This document shows positions 57,484 to 64,000 of a stretch of 64,000 nucleotides of DNA, piece by piece. Source of the DNA: Streptomyces viridochromogenes DSM 40736 (GTDB taxonomy: Bacteria; Actinomycetota; Actinomycetes; Streptomycetales; Streptomycetaceae); NCBI RefSeq assembly GCF_000158955.1, contig NZ_GG657757.1, positions 3,337,866 to 3,401,865 of the forward strand, written 5' to 3'. Numbering within the stretch: the stretch's first letter is position 1; every line of letters begins with the position of its first letter. Under the pieces are notes generated by a model. It searched no databases. It was not told the origin of the DNA and was given only the letters and a program-made list of their open reading frames with translations. A program made the position numbers and the translations under genes.

Positions 57484-58056
57484 TCAGTTGAGCGACGGGT
57501 CGTCCGGATAGGTGGCCACCATCGCCAGCTCGCTGCGCTGGCGGCGCAGCACCTCGCGCCAGAGCCGCTCCGGGGAGGGGCAGGAGACGTCACCGGGCTC
57601 CGACTCGACGACGTACCACGCACCGTCCACCAGCTCCTCCTCCAGCTGGCCCGGGCCCCATCCGGCGTATCCGGCGAAGATCCGCAGGGAGCCGAGGGCG
57701 GAGGCCAGCAGTTCCGGCGGGGCCTCCAGATCGACCAGACCGATCGCGCCGTGCACCCGTCGCCAGCCCAGCGGGGCGGCCTCCCCCAGCGCGCCGCCTG
57801 GGACGACCCCGACACCGAGGGCCGAGTCCAGCGACACCGGACCGCCCTGGAAGACGACGCCGGGCTCGCCGGCGAGATCCCCCCAGCCCTCCAGGATGTC
57901 GTCCACGTCCACCGGGGTGGGCCGATTGAGGACGACGCCGAGGGAGCCCTCCTCGTCGTGGTCGAGGAGCAGCACCACGGCACGGTCGAAGTTCGGGTCC
58001 GCCAGGGCGGGCGTGGCCACGAGCAACCGCCCTGTGAGCGAGGACACCTCGGTCAT
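57484..58056 (-). CDS. YqgE/AlgH family protein
   Basis: A 190-residue UPF0301 protein with the family's start TGRLLVATPALADPNF and strong RPT and GGP motifs. Role uncertain (linked to gene regulation in some species). ATG at 58056 fits the conserved start MTEVSSLTGR; ATG 58065 three codons upstream is an alternative. Diverges from murA. Confidence 0.9.
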   Translation of the reverse strand: MTEVSSLTGRLLVATPALADPNFDRAVVLLLDHDEEGSLGVVLNRPTPVDVDDILEGWGDLAGEPGVVFQGGPVSLDSALGVGVVPGGALGEAAPLGWRRVHGAIGLVDLEAPPELLASALGSLRIFAGYAGWGPGQLEEELVDGAWYVVESEPGDVSCPSPERLWREVLRRQRSELAMVATYPDDPSLN

Positions 58057-58308
58057 GCCAGACATGATCCCGCATCTTCCCTCCGCGTGGGGCGGCAATG
58101 CGGGGACGGGAGGGAACGCAGCTCAGGGCGTACCGACGCGCCCCGGGCGCACGAAAGCGACCGTGACCCCTTGTGCCCGGCGCGAAACGGTTCGTGTTGT
58201 GACAGAGCTATGACGTGGCTGGGTCTGACTCAGGCTTACAGAAGGGGGGTGGTGGGCGATTACCCTTTCCCTTCTGACCCCTGCCCGACTCCACGGAACG
58301 CGAGATTC

Positions 58309-59649
58309 ATGACCGTCAACGACGATGTCCTGCTTGTCCACGGCGGAACCCCGCTCGAGGGCGAGATCCGTGTCCGCGGTGCGAAGAACCTCGTACCGAA
58401 GGCCATGGTCGCAGCGCTGCTGGGCAGCGCTCCGAGTCGGCTGCGCAATGTTCCGGACATCCGTGACGTACGGGTCGTACGGGGTCTGCTGCAGCTCCAC
58501 GGTGTGACGGTCCGTCCGGGTGACGAGCCCGGCGAACTGGTGATGGACCCGACGCGCGTGGAGAGCGCGAACGTCGCTGACATCGATGCCCACGCGGGCT
58601 CCAGCCGTATCCCGATCCTGTTCTGCGGCCCGCTGCTGCACCGTCTGGGGCACGCCTTCATCCCGGGTCTCGGCGGCTGCGACATCGGCGGCCGGCCCAT
58701 CGACTTCCACTTCGACGTGCTGCGGCAGTTCGGCGCGCGCATCGAGAAGCGGGAGGACGGACAGTACCTGGAGGCTCCGCAGCGGCTGCGGGGCACGAAG
58801 ATCCGGCTGCCGTACCCGTCCGTGGGCGCGACCGAGCAGGTACTGCTGACGGCGGTCCTCGCCGAGGGCGTCACCGAGCTGTCCAACGCGGCTGTCGAGC
58901 CGGAGATCGAGGACCTCATCTGCGTGCTGCAGAAGATGGGCGCGATCATCGCGATGGACACCGACCGGACCATCCGCATCACCGGTGTGGACAAACTCGG
59001 CGGCTACACCCACCACGCCCTCTCGGACCGCCTGGAGGCCGCGTCCTGGGCGTCGGCGGCGCTGGCGACCGAGGGCAACATCTACGTCCGGGGCGCCCAG
59101 CAGCGCTCGATGATGACGTTCCTCAACACCTACCGGAAGGTGGGCGGGGCCTTCGAGATCGACGACGAGGGCATCCGCTTCTGGCACCCCGGCGGCCAGC
59201 TGAAGTCCATCGCGCTGGAGACGGACGTCCACCCCGGCTTCCAGACCGACTGGCAGCAGCCCCTGGTGGTGGCCCTCACGCAGGCCACGGGCCTGTCCAT
59301 CATCCACGAGACGGTCTACGAGTCCCGTCTCGGCTTCACCTCGGCCCTGAACCAGATGGGCGCCCACATCCAGCTCTACCGCGAGTGCCTGGGCGGCTCC
59401 GACTGCCGCTTCGGCCAGCGCAACTTCCTCCACTCGGCCGTCGTCTCCGGCCCGACCAAGCTCCAGGGCGCCGACCTGGTCATCCCCGACCTCCGAGGCG
59501 GCTTCTCGTACCTCATCGCGGCCCTTGCGGCCCAGGGCACGTCCCGCGTCCACGGCATCGGCCTCATCAACCGCGGCTACGAGAACTTCATGGAGAAGCT
59601 CATGGAGCTGGGCGCGAAGGTCGAGCTGCCCGGCAAGGCGCTGGGATAG
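58309..59649 (+). CDS. murA: UDP-N-acetylglucosamine 1-carboxyvinyltransferase
   Basis: A 446-residue enolpyruvyl transferase that starts peptidoglycan synthesis by moving enolpyruvate from PEP to UDP-GlcNAc. The fosfomycin-target cysteine is C124 in GLGGCDIGGRP. Conserved VRGAKNLVPKAMVAA and HALSDRLEAAS are present, and the length fits MurA. Weak Shine-Dalgarno before the ATG at 58309. A 24-bp hairpin follows. Confidence 0.95.
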   Translation: MTVNDDVLLVHGGTPLEGEIRVRGAKNLVPKAMVAALLGSAPSRLRNVPDIRDVRVVRGLLQLHGVTVRPGDEPGELVMDPTRVESANVADIDAHAGSSRIPILFCGPLLHRLGHAFIPGLGGCDIGGRPIDFHFDVLRQFGARIEKREDGQYLEAPQRLRGTKIRLPYPSVGATEQVLLTAVLAEGVTELSNAAVEPEIEDLICVLQKMGAIIAMDTDRTIRITGVDKLGGYTHHALSDRLEAASWASAALATEGNIYVRGAQQRSMMTFLNTYRKVGGAFEIDDEGIRFWHPGGQLKSIALETDVHPGFQTDWQQPLVVALTQATGLSIIHETVYESRLGFTSALNQMGAHIQLYRECLGGSDCRFGQRNFLHSAVVSGPTKLQGADLVIPDLRGGFSYLIAALAAQGTSRVHGIGLINRGYENFMEKLMELGAKVELPGKALG

Positions 59650-59666
59650 TTTCGCGCGAACGCCGA

Positions 59667-59714
59667 AACGCCGAGGGGCGGCCACCTGGATCCAGGTGGC
59701 CGCCCCTCGGCGTT
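59667..59714. terminator. 24-bp perfect palindromic terminator after murA
   Basis: 48 bases (59667-59690 and 59691-59714) are fully self-complementary, making a 24-bp stem 17 bases after the murA stop. Confidence 0.85.
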
Positions 59715-59759
59715 CATGCGGCTCTCGGTGAACAACGCGCCGTGGGGCGCACCCCCTGA

Positions 59760-59805
59760 GGGGCGCGGGGAACTGCGCGACCAGCCACTGGCGGCCCGCA
59801 GATAC
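59760..59805. repeat. Dispersed Streptomyces intergenic repeat, copy D
   Basis: Begins GGGGCGCGGGGAACTGCGCG, continuing ACCAGCC, matching the common Streptomyces repeat and relating to copies at 5463, 12457 and 35454. It lies between the murA terminator and hupA. Confidence 0.75.
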
Positions 59806-59828
59806 CCACGGCGCTTGTACGGAGCTGC

Positions 59829-60110
59829 TTACTTGCCCTTGGCCGCTTCCTTGAGCTTCGAGCCCGCGGAGACCTTCACGCTGTAGCCGGCCGGAATCTG
59901 GATGGGCTCGCCGGTCTGCGGGTTGCGGGCGGTGCGAGCGGCACGGTGGGTGCGCTCGAAGGTCAGGAAGCCGGGGATGGTGACCTTCTCGTCCCCCTTG
60001 GAGACGATGTCGCCGACGACGTCGGCGAACGCGGCCAGCACGGCGTCGGCGTCCTTGCGAGTCACCTCGGCGCGGTCGGCCAGCGCGGCCACCAGCTCAC
60101 TGCGGTTCAT
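59829..60110 (-). CDS. hupA: HU-family nucleoid protein
   Basis: A 93-residue DNA-bending protein of the HU family. It has the family's arm region (GFLTFERTHRAARTARNPQT, with the proline that intercalates DNA) and the N-terminal helix pair (MNRSELVAALADRAEVTRKD). It lacks the long lysine tail of HupS-type proteins, so it is the small HupA-type. Confidence 0.96.
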   Translation of the reverse strand: MNRSELVAALADRAEVTRKDADAVLAAFADVVGDIVSKGDEKVTIPGFLTFERTHRAARTARNPQTGEPIQIPAGYSVKVSAGSKLKEAAKGK

Positions 60111-60451
60111 GTTGTTACTCCCGTGTTCATCTTGCCGTTGAGGCGTCAGATCGAAGCCGATGCTGCCAGGGGTCCTCTAGGAGTCCCCGGATCCGGGTCC
60201 GTCGTCAGACCCTCGCGCCCAGTGAGGCATCCTGCCTCTACCTGCGGCGGGAAAGCCAATCCGGCACCCGCAGGAGTCGTGAGAACACCCTGGAGGAGTC
60301 ACACGAAAAGAGGGCCTGAGCCTGGCGCCACGATAGCTCCGCAGCTGACGGGGGTCTTGCGACGCGCCGGTTTCCCGGCCGCCGTGGGGTTACTCACAGT
60401 CCGGGGACCGACCGTCCGCGGACTCCTTGCGGGTTCCCCCGAGCGCGTTTT
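60111..60451. other. hupA promoter region and malic-enzyme 3' flank
   Basis: 341 bases without a convincing gene. It must contain the hupA promoter near its left edge (plus-strand sense) and the 3' flank of the malic-enzyme gene. No long palindrome other than short ones is visible. Confidence 0.5.
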
Positions 60452-61885
60452 TCAGACGCCGGAGGGGCTGATCGCCGCCGCACCCACGGCCTTGGCGGCT
60501 TCCCGCACCGCCCCGGCGACGGCGCCCGCGACCTTGTCGTTGAAGACGCTCGGGATGATGTAGTTCGGGTTCAGCTCGTCCTCGGTCACCACGTCCGCGA
60601 GGGCCGTGGCCGCGGCCAGCATCATCTCGGTGTTGACCGTGCGCGACTGGGCGTCCAGCAGACCGCGGAAGACACCCGGGAAGACCAGCACGTTGTTGAT
60701 CTGGTTCGGGAAGTCGGAGCGGCCGGTGGCCACAACCGCTGCGGTCTGACGGGCGATTGCCGGGTCGACCTCGGGGTCGGGGTTCGCGAGAGCGAACACG
60801 ATCGCCCCGTCGGCCATGGCGGCCACGTCGTCGCCGTCGAGGACGTTCGGGGCCGAGACGCCGATGAAGACGTCGGCGCCGCGCACGGCCTCCTTGAGCG
60901 TGCCCGTCAGGCCCTCGGGGTTGGTGTTGTCGGCGATCCAGCGCAGCGCCGAGTCCGGGGCGGCGTCCACGAGGTCCTCGCGGTCGGCGTGCACGACGCC
61001 GTGGATGTCCGCCACGACGGCGTTCTTCACACCGGCGGCGAGCAGCAGTTTGAGGATGGCCGTACCGGCGGCGCCGGCGCCGGACATGACGACGCGGATG
61101 TTCTCGATCGCCTTGCCCGTGACGCGCAGCGCGTTGGTGAGCGAGGCGAGGACGACGATCGCGGTGCCGTGCTGGTCGTCGTGGAAGACGGGGATGTCGA
61201 GGGCCTCGCGCAGCCGGGCCTCGATCTCGAAGCAGCGCGGCGCGGAGATGTCCTCGAGGTTGATGCCGGCGAAGCCGGGGGCGATCGCCTTGACGATCTC
61301 GACGATCGCGTCGGTGTCCTGGGTGTCCAGGCAGATCGGCCAGGCGTCGATGCCGGCGAACCGCTTGAAGAGGGCCGCCTTGCCCTCCATCACGGGCAGC
61401 GCGGCCTTCGGGCCGATGTTGCCGAGGCCCAGCACGGCGGAACCGTCCGTCACGACCGCAACGGAGTTGCGCTTGATGGTGAGGCGGCGGGCGTCCTCGG
61501 GGTTCTCGGCGATCGCCATGCAGACGCGGGCCACGCCCGGCGTGTAGACCATGGACAGGTCGTCACGGTTGCGGATGGGGTGCTTCGACGCCATCTCGAT
61601 CTTGCCGCCGAGGTGCATGAGGAAGGTCCGGTCCGAGACCTTGCCCAGGGTGACGCCCTCGATGCCGCGGAGTTCCTCGACGATCTCGTCCGCGTGCGCG
61701 GTCGACGAGGCCGCGATGGTGACGTCGATACGGAGCTTCTCGTGACCGGACGCGGTGACGTCGAGGCCGGTCACCGAGCCTCCGGAGGACTCCACGGCGG
61801 TGGTGAGCTGCGAGACGGCGGTTCCGCTCGCGGGCACCTCCAGCCGGACCGTCATCGAGTAGGAGACGCTGGGCGCCGTTGCCAT
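60452..61885 (-). CDS. NAD-dependent malic enzyme with N-terminal ACT domain
   Basis: A 477-residue enzyme that oxidatively decarboxylates malate to pyruvate. An ACT-like regulatory domain (about residues 8-85; SYSMTVRLEVPASGTAVSQL) precedes the catalytic part, with the NAD-binding fold (VVMSGAGAAGTAILKLL) and the metal/substrate motifs VFHDDQHGTAIV and 'AALPVMEGKAALFKRFAGID'. ACT suggests amino-acid control. Faces hupA downstream. Confidence 0.93.
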   Translation of the reverse strand: MATAPSVSYSMTVRLEVPASGTAVSQLTTAVESSGGSVTGLDVTASGHEKLRIDVTIAASSTAHADEIVEELRGIEGVTLGKVSDRTFLMHLGGKIEMASKHPIRNRDDLSMVYTPGVARVCMAIAENPEDARRLTIKRNSVAVVTDGSAVLGLGNIGPKAALPVMEGKAALFKRFAGIDAWPICLDTQDTDAIVEIVKAIAPGFAGINLEDISAPRCFEIEARLREALDIPVFHDDQHGTAIVVLASLTNALRVTGKAIENIRVVMSGAGAAGTAILKLLLAAGVKNAVVADIHGVVHADREDLVDAAPDSALRWIADNTNPEGLTGTLKEAVRGADVFIGVSAPNVLDGDDVAAMADGAIVFALANPDPEVDPAIARQTAAVVATGRSDFPNQINNVLVFPGVFRGLLDAQSRTVNTEMMLAAATALADVVTEDELNPNYIIPSVFNDKVAGAVAGAVREAAKAVGAAAISPSGV

Positions 61886-62001
61886 GGCCGACTTCCTCTG
61901 CTTTCACCTGACGCTGAGTTGTGCCGTCCGATCGTCGCACCTACCGCTGAGTATCAGGTAGCCGCCCTCTATTGCGAACGTTTTGTTCGCGGAACGGGTC
62001 A

Positions 62002-62141
62002 GCAAAAAGAGACCCACGTCACGCGGACGTGGGTCTCTTTCGAAGTTCAGGTGGCACCGACCCGCCATGCTCGCCTCGCGGCAAGTGGTCGCTCGTAGCG
62101 ACGATGGTTGGGCCCGGGGGCTTGGATCGGGCCGGTGCCAC
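62002..62141 (-). ncRNA. Structured small RNA with intrinsic terminator (unidentified family)
   Basis: On the minus strand the transcript from about 62141 starts GUGGCACCGGCCCG and pairs with CGGGUCGGUGCCAC about 80 bases later (14-bp stem with one G-U). Inside are a GUCGC-UACGA-GCGAC hairpin and a GCC-GCGA-GGC hairpin. It ends in a 15-bp GC-rich terminator (62006-62020 with 62026-62040) followed by UUUUU. A TAGCCT -10 box (62146-62151) lies 4 bases before the 5' end. No coding frame fits. I do not recognise it as 6S, SRP, tmRNA or 6C RNA; possibly a known Streptomyces sRNA I cannot name. It lies between malic enzyme and the helicase. Confidence 0.7.
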
Positions 62142-62240
62142 ATCCAGGCTAACAAACAGATCCCGTAAGGCCATTCCCGTACCGGGAGTTCATTTCACCG
62201 ACAAGTGGGTATCGAGCCCCGGTTCCTGAGCCGGTCACTC

Positions 62241-64000
62241 TCAGTCCCTGAGAAGGTCGGGCACACCCGCCGCGTCCGGCTCGTCCCGCTGTGCCGAGAC
62301 GACCGTGAGCTGCTGGGTGGCCCGGGTCAGCGCGACGTAGAGCACACGCAGGCCGGCCGGGGACTCGTCGGCGATCTCCGCCGGGGAGACCACGACCGTC
62401 GCGTCGTACTCCAGGCCCTTCGCCTCCAGGCTGCCGAGTGCCACGACCCGGTCGCCGAGCCCGGCGAGCCAGCGGCGGGCCTCCTCGCGGCGCTGCATGG
62501 CGACGACCACGCCGACGGTGCCGTCGACACGCTCCAGCAGCCGGGCCGCCTCGTTGCGGACGGTCTCGCCGAGGGTGTCCTCGACGACCGTGAAACGGGG
62601 CTCGACGCCCGTGGAGCGGACCGCTCTCGGGGATTCGGAGCCGGGCATCGCGAGGGCCAGCACCTTCGAGGCCAGCTCGGCGATCTCGGCCGGGTTGCGG
62701 TAGTTCACGGTGAGCTCGAAGCGGCGGCGCGGGCGGGTGCCGAGGGCCTCGTCGCGGGCCTCGGCGGCCTCGTCCGGGTCGGACCAGGAGGACTGGGCCG
62801 GGTCGCCGACGACCGTCCAGGTGGCGTGCCGGCCACGGCGGCCGACCATGCGCCACTGCATGGGTGTGAGGTCCTGGGCCTCGTCGACGATGACGTGGGC
62901 GTACTCGGTGCGCTCCGCCGCCAGCCGCTCGGCGCGCTCGCGCTGCGACTCCTCGCGCACCGGCATCAGCTCCTCCAGGCCGGTGAGCTGGTCGAGCGGG
63001 TCGAGGTCGCGCTTCTTCCGGGGGCGGGCCGGGGCGCCGAGGATGGCCTGGAGCTCGTCGAGCATCGCGATGTCGTGCACGGAGCTGCCGTCGCGCCTGA
63101 GGGAGCGGGCGACCCTGCGGACCTCGCCGGGGTTCATGATCCGCCGGGCCCAGCGGCCGAGGCGGCGCTCGTCGGCCATGGCGGCCAGGACGGCCGCCGG
63201 GGTCAGCTCCGGCCACCAGGCGTCGAGGAAGGCGATGAAGGAGTCCTCGGAGGTGATGTCCTCGTCGAAGGAGGAGCGCAGCTCGGCGGCGAGTTCCGGG
63301 TCGCTGTGCCGGCCCGCCGCGCCGGACCGCTCCCACAGGGCGTCCAGGAGCAGTTTGCGGGCGCGGGGGCGCAGCAGGTTGACGGGGGCGGTGCCGCCGA
63401 GGACGGCGCGGCGGATGCCCGCCAGCTCCTCGGCCTCCAGCTCCAGCCGGCGGCCGAAGGCGACCACGCGCAGCCGGGTCGGTGAGTCGTTCAGCTCCAG
63501 GGCCCCGCGCGCGGCCTTGCGCAGCACCTTGATCATGCGGGACGAGCCCTTGGCGCGGGCTACGGACGGGGAGTCGTAGAGCGTGGCCTCGGCTCCCTCG
63601 ACCAGGGAGCCGATGGCGCGGATGGCGACCTGGCCCTCCTCGCCGAGGGAGGGCAGCACACCCTCGGTGTAGGCGACGAGCAGCGGGGTCGGCGAGACGA
63701 TCAGGATGCCGCCCGCGTACCGGCGCCGGTCCTGGTAGAGGAGGTAGGCGGCGCGGTGCAGGGCGACGGCGGTCTTGCCGGTGCCGGGGCCGCCCTCGAC
63801 GTAGGTCACGGAGGCGGCGGGGGCGCGGATGACCAGGTCCTGCTCGGCCTGGATGGAGGCGACGATGTCGCGCATGGTGTGGCTGCGGGCCTGGCCGAGC
63901 GCGGCCATCAGGGCGCCGTCGCCGATGACGGGCAGTTCCTGACCGCCCAGGAGGGCCTTCAGCTCGGGGCGCATGAGGTCGTCCTCGACGCCGAGCACCT
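62241..64000 (-). CDS. helD: HelD-type RNA polymerase-recycling helicase (partial)
   Basis: The C-terminal part of a large SF1 helicase (586 or so residues visible; the start is off the right edge). Walker A is GGPGTGKTAVALHRAAYLLY, the hallmark of HelD proteins; Walker B/DEXX is VIVDEAQDLTPMQW and motif VI is VLYVALTRATQQLTVV. HelD binds and recycles RNA polymerase in Gram-positive bacteria. A structured small RNA gene follows it. Confidence 0.88.
   Translation of the reverse strand, partial: VLGVEDDLMRPELKALLGGQELPVIGDGALMAALGQARSHTMRDIVASIQAEQDLVIRAPAASVTYVEGGPGTGKTAVALHRAAYLLYQDRRRYAGGILIVSPTPLLVAYTEGVLPSLGEEGQVAIRAIGSLVEGAEATLYDSPSVARAKGSSRMIKVLRKAARGALELNDSPTRLRVVAFGRRLELEAEELAGIRRAVLGGTAPVNLLRPRARKLLLDALWERSGAAGRHSDPELAAELRSSFDEDITSEDSFIAFLDAWWPELTPAAVLAAMADERRLGRWARRIMNPGEVRRVARSLRRDGSSVHDIAMLDELQAILGAPARPRKKRDLDPLDQLTGLEELMPVREESQRERAERLAAERTEYAHVIVDEAQDLTPMQWRMVGRRGRHATWTVVGDPAQSSWSDPDEAAEARDEALGTRPRRRFELTVNYRNPAEIAELASKVLALAMPGSESPRAVRSTGVEPRFTVVEDTLGETVRNEAARLLERVDGTVGVVVAMQRREEARRWLAGLGDRVVALGSLEAKGLEYDATVVVSPAEIADESPAGLRVLYVALTRATQQLTVVSAQRDEPDAAGVPDLLRD

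Noticed and set aside
62002-62141. 6S, SRP or tmRNA identity for the structured RNA
   Set aside because: No SRP GGAAG/tetraloop signature, no tRNA-like ends and no large central bubble that I can trace as in 6S; family left open.
61904-62155. An 83-codon minus-strand frame over the structured RNA
   Set aside because: It crosses both arms of the closed stem and the terminator, lacks a ribosome site and has no recognised homologue pattern. RNA is a better fit.

Overview
This window is high-GC actinobacterial DNA, almost certainly a Streptomyces chromosome. Evidence includes third-position GC bias in every gene, GTG and TTG starts, GTGA/ATGA gene overlaps, an SsgA-like sporulation protein, a LAxTG sortase substrate, DasR-type operators, and a gene order that matches the part of the S. 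coelicolor core I remember as roughly SCO2901 to SCO2952. That match is from memory and was not searched.

Region by region: (1) 1-4.3 kb has a DUF3618 protein diverging from the peroxiredoxin bcp across an 18-bp inverted repeat, then a cassette with a small secreted Cys-containing protein, an attenuator-like hairpin and a three-gene ABC-2 type transporter. (2) 4.7-12.3 kb carries tRNA-Leu(UAG), rdgB, a lipoprotein, rph, the N-acetylglucosamine PTS genes nagF/nagE with two DasR sites, an MBL-fold hydrolase, a membrane-anchored PemK/MazF-like protein, and the sulfur-carrier cysteine pathway (mec, a 31-aa leader peptide, cysO, cysM). (3) 12.5-17.9 kb has an amino-acid permease, DUF2017, clpS, and the NAD-salvage pair pncB/pncA. 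(4) 18-27.4 kb has a large secreted M6 metalloprotease, two RDD membrane proteins (one with a frameshift), ssgG, a glycolate-oxidase-like flavoprotein, a TPR protein and a 12 x 15-bp tandem repeat. (5) 27.4-37.3 kb has hppD with a divergent Lrp/AsnC regulator, a complete glycine betaine/choline-type ABC operon, an ArsR-like regulator behind four phased TTGCAA boxes, a Lon-like protease, an IclR regulator and a DEAD/DEAH helicase. (6) 37.5-45.4 kb has an MFS transporter, tRNA-Cys with a duplicated 5' fragment beside it, then accessory genes: two overlapping small ORFs, an XRE-TPR regulator, an alpha/beta hydrolase plus MerR regulator, a sortase substrate and a SUKH-4 protein. (7) 45.7-51.5 kb is a three-gene molybdenum hydroxylase operon whose 2Fe-2S subunit has a roughly 650-residue disordered N-terminus. 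(8) 51.7-57 kb is a sugar ABC operon ending in a GH20 beta-N-acetylhexosaminidase (frameshifted near its start). (9) 57.2-64 kb has DUF3039, YqgE, murA, the HU protein hupA, NAD-malic enzyme, a previously unlabelled structured RNA with a strong intrinsic terminator, and the 3' part of a HelD-type helicase.

Two themes recur. GlcNAc/chitooligosaccharide use appears three times (PTS with DasR sites, sugar ABC plus hexosaminidase, murA). Cysteine biosynthesis through the CysO thiocarboxylate route is preceded by a probably leaderless Cys-terminated leader peptide. Several intergenic regions hold copies of one dispersed Streptomyces repeat. Two genes carry single extra bases in G/C runs, so part of the window may hold sequencing indels.
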